Positions 60,316 to 64,000 of a DNA stretch of 64,000 bases are shown here, in pieces (positions within the stretch are counted from its first letter, which is position 1; each line of letters begins with the position of its first letter). The notes beneath the pieces are model-generated. The model saw nothing but the letters and a program-made list of their open reading frames with translations. It had not been told where the DNA came from and did no database searches. A program made the translations under genes and the position numbers. The DNA comes from Acinetobacter sp. TR3 (GTDB lineage: Bacteria > Pseudomonadota > Gammaproteobacteria > Pseudomonadales > Moraxellaceae), in the NCBI RefSeq assembly GCF_027105055.1, contig NZ_CP114264.1, positions 248,001 to 312,000 of the forward strand, in the 5' to 3' direction.

Positions 60316-60523
60316 GATTAACGTTTATGGAATCTATATTCCAATTCTTTTGGTGCAAGCCATCATCGCCTACGTGCTTTTTAAGCTGATGAGTCCACTG
60401 ATCGATCGTTTAGTTATGAGAGGTTGGGTTGTACTACCGAACATTTTCAACTTGTGTTTGTACTTGGGATTGTTGCTGTGTATGCATTGGTTATGTCTTT
60501 ATTTACAAGGTACAAGCCTTTAA
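60308..60523 (+). CDS. DUF1656 small membrane protein (AaeX-like)
   Basis: A 71-residue protein with two membrane helices, beginning with MGEINVYGIYIPILL typical of DUF1656. The ATG at 60308 overlaps the end of the FUSC gene by eight bases, so they are translationally coupled. It is the usual small partner of FUSC/HlyD efflux pumps. Confidence 0.85.
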   Translation: MGEINVYGIYIPILLVQAIIAYVLFKLMSPLIDRLVMRGWVVLPNIFNLCLYLGLLLCMHWLCLYLQGTSL

Positions 60524-60576
60524 GTAGCTCTCTCCGAAATTTAATGATTTAAAAATATGTGGTAAAGGTGATGAAC

Positions 60577-61578
60577 ATGAATGCATTTGATGTACGAAAA
60601 GTCATACGTCCAATTGTATTAGTACTTTCGGTTTTGATTGCGATATATGCAGTCGTGCATTTATGGAATTACTACAATGCTGCACCGTGGACACGTGATG
60701 GTCGTGTGCGTGGTGATGTGATTCAAGTGGCTTCGGATGTGAATGGATTAGTAACTGAGGTTCTGGTACAGGACAATCAAACGGTAAAGAAAGGACAAGT
60801 TCTTTTCAAGATTGATGTTGAACGTCAAGCGCTTGATGTTGAACAAGCTAAATCTGATTTAGCAAAAGCCAATGCTGGTTTGGCTCAGGCGCGTGCAAAC
60901 TTAGTCGGTTCAAAGGCAAATTTGGTCAAGACTGAAGCTAATATGAAATTGGCTGAGAAGAATGCAGCACGTTATGCCAGTTTGATGGATGGTGCAATCT
61001 CTAAGCAAGAGCAAGATCAGGTTTTTGCTACACGCGATCAGGCGATTGCGGAAAAAGAGCAGCTAGCAGCGAGTATTGAACAGGCCGAGGCTGCTATTCA
61101 ACAACAGCAAGCTTTGATCGACGTGGCGAATAGCAATTTACATTTAGCTCAGCTCAATATGAGTCGTTCGGCAGTCGTTGCACCTGCGGATGGGACCTTA
61201 GCTAACTTTGATTTACGTGTTGGGAATTATGTTAAAGTTGGGCAAGCGGTTGCTGCGCTGCTAGATCGTCGTCAGCTTTATGTCGTGGGCTATTTTGAAG
61301 AAACCAAATTGAATCGTATTCATGTCGGTGATGCTGCAACGGTACAGTTGATGGGGGATCGCCAGTTAATTCGTGGTCATGTTCAAGGTATTGCAACAGG
61401 GATCGAAGATCGTGAGCGTTCTGGTAGTTCTAATCTATTGGCAAATGTAAACCCTACTTTTAGTTGGGTACGTTTAGCGCAACGTGTGCCTGTAAAAATT
61501 GTTTTAGATGAACAACCTCAGAATCCATTGGCTTTTGTTTCAGGGCGAACTGCAACCGTGAGAATTATTGAGAAATAA
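60577..61578 (+). CDS. HlyD-family efflux periplasmic adaptor (AaeA/EmrA-like)
   Basis: A 333-residue adaptor with one N-terminal membrane helix (about residues 12-30), a lipoyl/barrel-sandwich part (VNGLVTEVLVQDNQTVKKGQVLF), a long coiled coil (about 85-195) and beta-barrel domains. It would bridge the inner-membrane FUSC protein to an outer-membrane channel. I use the ATG at 60577, eight bases after AAAGG; ATG 60571 is also possible. Confidence 0.88.
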   Translation: MNAFDVRKVIRPIVLVLSVLIAIYAVVHLWNYYNAAPWTRDGRVRGDVIQVASDVNGLVTEVLVQDNQTVKKGQVLFKIDVERQALDVEQAKSDLAKANAGLAQARANLVGSKANLVKTEANMKLAEKNAARYASLMDGAISKQEQDQVFATRDQAIAEKEQLAASIEQAEAAIQQQQALIDVANSNLHLAQLNMSRSAVVAPADGTLANFDLRVGNYVKVGQAVAALLDRRQLYVVGYFEETKLNRIHVGDAATVQLMGDRQLIRGHVQGIATGIEDRERSGSSNLLANVNPTFSWVRLAQRVPVKIVLDEQPQNPLAFVSGRTATVRIIEK

Positions 61579-61744
61579 TCAGGCATAGTCTGAGCTGATT
61601 TATTTTTTAAGAATTGCATTCTAAATTTTATTCAAATGGTTTGGGTTATAGACGTGCTAAAGCAGTTATTTTGAGCATTTGGATCTGATTTTATCACGGT
61701 ACATCAGTGTGCTATACCGTGATAAAGCGCTTAAATATAAATGA

Positions 61745-62188
61745 TTAAGGTGTTATTCCATTAGGATCACGATACCAGCTTTGAATGAGTAGTGCAGCTG
61801 CGAAACTATCAGCCGATAATCGTTTTGCTTGGCCTTTGTTTTGATAAGACTCAAGTTCTTCTCTCGCTTCGCGTGTAGTCAAGCGCTCATCCACCATCCA
61901 CGTTGCAATATTGGTTTGATGACGCAAACGTCGTGCAAATTTTCGTGCGCGAGCGGAGAGTTCAGATTCACTATCATCCATATTTAATGGCAAACCGACT
62001 AAAAAAAGATTGGGTTGCCATTCTTTGACGAGTTTTAATAGCTGGTTCCAGTCAGGGATACCATCTTTCATGACGAATAATGGCAAAGGATTAGCACTCT
62101 CAATAGTTGATTGACCAATTGCGATCCCCATTTTTTGAGTACCAAAATCAAAGGCCATAATAGATTGCGAAGTTTTAAAATCAGGCAT
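61745..62188 (-). CDS. ruvX: Putative Holliday junction resolvase (RuvX/YqgF)
   Basis: A 147-residue RNase H-fold protein with [13 protein letters not shown] (acidic metal-binding start) and the later DERLTTREA motif. YqgF is needed for 16S rRNA 5'-end processing in E. coli and is annotated as a possible resolvase. The ATG at 62188 overlaps the yqgE stop, so yqgE-ruvX are coupled. Confidence 0.9.
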   Translation of the reverse strand: MPDFKTSQSIMAFDFGTQKMGIAIGQSTIESANPLPLFVMKDGIPDWNQLLKLVKEWQPNLFLVGLPLNMDDSESELSARARKFARRLRHQTNIATWMVDERLTTREAREELESYQNKGQAKRLSADSFAAALLIQSWYRDPNGITP

Positions 62189-62735
62189 GACCAATCTCTG
62201 AAGCAAACCATGTACGGTCTACCCCCATTTTTTTGTATGCCGCATCCCAACGATCGCCGTAAGGTAGATTAAAGATTAAATCCATATCTGAGTCACAAAT
62301 CAGCCAGTCACCACGTGCCATTTCTTCTTCAAGCTGATTTTTGCCCCAGCTGGCATAGCCTAGGGCAATTTGGTAACGACCGACACCTTCGTTATGTGCA
62401 ATTGCATCCAAAATATCTTTACTGGTGGTAATGCAAACATTTTCACCGACTGCGATTGATGAATGCCAAGTAGGTTGACCTGTATGTAGGACAAAACCTG
62501 CTTCTGGGCGTAATGGTCCACCTTGCAACACGGCATGAGGTTGTACATTATCTGCATCAATCTCTAAATCATTCAATAATTCTTTGATCTGTAACTCAGA
62601 AGGGCGATTGATAATAATGCCTTGTGCACCATCTTCATCATGGCGTGCCACATAGATAACAGTATTGGCAAAGAAGTCATCTGTTATGTCTGGTGGAGCG
62701 ATGAGACAACGGTGAGTTAGATATTGTTTCGTCAC
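62181..62735 (-). CDS. yqgE: YqgE/AlgH family protein
   Basis: A 184-residue protein of the UPF0301 family. It shows the conserved start [40 protein letters not shown] and a WGKNQLEEE segment. The molecular role is unknown. It is usually adjacent to ruvX. Confidence 0.93.
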   Translation of the reverse strand: MTKQYLTHRCLIAPPDITDDFFANTVIYVARHDEDGAQGIIINRPSELQIKELLNDLEIDADNVQPHAVLQGGPLRPEAGFVLHTGQPTWHSSIAVGENVCITTSKDILDAIAHNEGVGRYQIALGYASWGKNQLEEEMARGDWLICDSDMDLIFNLPYGDRWDAAYKKMGVDRTWFASEIGHA

Positions 62736-62850
62736 CTAGGCGATTCTCCATCAAAAATATTATGCTGATCTATCTATATAGGTTCTTCTTATCAACATAC
62801 AAGAGTTAATCGGATTTCGCCAATCTTTTTCTCACATTTTGTTATGCGTT

Positions 62851-64000
62851 TTAAGCGGATTGAAATTTTAGTTGACGCAGTTGTTTGGCATGTTGCAAGG
62901 TGGTTTCGCTAATCTCAACGCCGCCAGACATACGTGCTAGTTCTAGAATACGTTGTTCTTCATTTAACTCAATAATAGTACTGCTTGCTGGATCTGTTTG
63001 TTGTTTTTTGACCAATAGGTGTTGGTCAGATTGTGCAGCAACTTGAGCTTGGTGGGTGATACAGAGTAGTTGTACATGCTGAGCTAGATCGGCGAGTAAA
63101 CGACCAACCACTTCGGCCGTACCGCCACTAATTCCGACATCAATTTCATCAAAGACCAAAACTTCGGATTCTGTTTTTTCGGCATTCATCACTTGCATGA
63201 CCAGTGCAATACGAGAGAGTTCACCGCCAGAAGCAACGCGAGCCAGCGGTTGTGCAGGAATCCCTTTATTGGCAGTGAAAAGAAGCTGAATAAAGCTGAG
63301 GCCTTCGGCATTTGCTTCCATTGGCTCGAATTTAAATTCAAAATATGCTTCTGGTAGAGCAAGCGGCTTCACTTGTTCAGTCAATTGCTTCGCCAATGGA
63401 ACTGCGGCTGCACGACGAATATGATCTAGATGTTCAGCTTTTTGCATAAAAATTTGATAAGAAATTTCTACTTGTTCCGCTAAGGTTGCAGGATCTTCTA
63501 ATAGATGTAATTGCTCTAATTCCTGTTGCCAAGTTTCATATTCTTGTTTGAGTAATTCAGGTTGGGTACGGTGTTTGCGCGCGAGACGATGGAAAATTTC
63601 TAAGGTTGTATTGAGCTGTTCCATTCTTTCAGGATCAAAGCTTTGGCGATCAATAAATTGGCGTAAACTCGCGGTTGCATCTTCAATCTCACTTTGCGCA
63701 TTGAGTAACGAATTATAAATATTTGATAACTGTTCACTGCGTCCTGCATGAGACTCTAAACGACGAATGATTGAAGCAACTTCTTGAGTGATATTTTGTT
63801 CCGCCTCATCCAAGACATTTAGACTGTAACTACAGTCTTGCATAATATGTTCATGATGGCTGAGACGATCAAACTCTTGTTCCATCTCTCGATAATCCGT
63901 TTGGACAATCTCTTCAAGTTCTTCAATTTGAGATTCTAAATTTTGTATTTTTTGAATACGTGTGGCTTGCGCATCTAAAGCGGCTTGATGTTGGCGAATG
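62851..64000 (-). CDS. recN: DNA repair protein RecN (5' part outside the window)
   Basis: C-terminal 383 residues of RecN, an SMC-like ATPase in recombination repair. A coiled coil is followed by the ABC signature region RVASGGELSRIALVMQV, the Walker B LVFDEIDVGISG and the H-loop THQAQVAAQ. The frame stays open to the window edge, so the gene continues beyond base 64000 with its Walker A part missing here. Confidence 0.95.
   Translation of the reverse strand, partial: IRQHQAALDAQATRIQKIQNLESQIEELEEIVQTDYREMEQEFDRLSHHEHIMQDCSYSLNVLDEAEQNITQEVASIIRRLESHAGRSEQLSNIYNSLLNAQSEIEDATASLRQFIDRQSFDPERMEQLNTTLEIFHRLARKHRTQPELLKQEYETWQQELEQLHLLEDPATLAEQVEISYQIFMQKAEHLDHIRRAAAVPLAKQLTEQVKPLALPEAYFEFKFEPMEANAEGLSFIQLLFTANKGIPAQPLARVASGGELSRIALVMQVMNAEKTESEVLVFDEIDVGISGGTAEVVGRLLADLAQHVQLLCITHQAQVAAQSDQHLLVKKQQTDPASSTIIELNEEQRILELARMSGGVEISETTLQHAKQLRQLKFQSA

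Overview
The window is a stretch of chromosome from an Acinetobacter species or a close Moraxellaceae relative. This rests on AT-rich coding DNA, the algR-hemC-hemD-hemX-hemY order, the gspN-gspC-gspD secretin cluster, the thr-tyr-gly-thr tRNA cluster before tuf, trpT-secE-nusG-rplKAJL-rpoBC, fadBA, and protein sequences that read as typical Acinetobacter housekeeping genes. The species cannot be named from the sequence alone.

Layout. 1-5.1 kb: LytTR response regulator, heme genes hemCDXY and a thioesterase. 5.1-11.4 kb: an H-NS protein, type II secretion genes gspN, gspC and gspD, an FHA protein, gph, and a small disrupted reading frame before trpE. 12.9-15 kb: four tRNA genes, tuf and tRNA-Trp. 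15-27.2 kb: secE, nusG, ribosomal protein genes and rpoBC, with a REP-like palindromic element between rpoB and rpoC. 27.2-35.3 kb: esterase/hydrolase genes, a glycine-zipper lipoprotein, a Na+/H+ antiporter family protein, an OmpW protein and htpG. 35.4-43.7 kb: mostly envelope or unknown proteins, including a tandem pair of paralogous beta-rich proteins. 43.7-45.5 kb: an AT-rich reverse transcriptase locus. 45.5-48.9 kb: fadBA. 49.5-57.8 kb: a globin-coupled diguanylate cyclase, LpxO, UvrC, a thioesterase, PgsA and an IclR regulator. 58.2-61.6 kb: a FUSC/DUF1656/HlyD efflux operon. 61.7-64 kb: ruvX, yqgE and the 3' part of recN.

The most remarkable element is the minus-strand reverse transcriptase at 43766-45151 with its 5' non-coding region up to about 45464. 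I read it as a DRT2-type antiphage system. The upstream RNA has its own promoter and strong hairpins. Its complement, the predicted cDNA on the plus strand, carries a consensus -35 box (45425-45430) downstream of a -10 box (45298-45303). If reverse transcription jumps from 45436 back to 45287, at a shared AGAT, the two boxes come to lie exactly 17 bp apart. The same jump gives a 150-nt repeat (50 codons) that is open in frame with a Shine-Dalgarno sequence and ATG (45304), so the concatemer encodes a nearly endless repeat protein (Neo). The single genomic copy of the frame stops at 45462. These features were derived here from the sequence; the mechanism is that published for Klebsiella DRT2.

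Most other genes are core functions. Several unknown conserved proteins, one disrupted small ORF and several palindromes are flagged for a second look.
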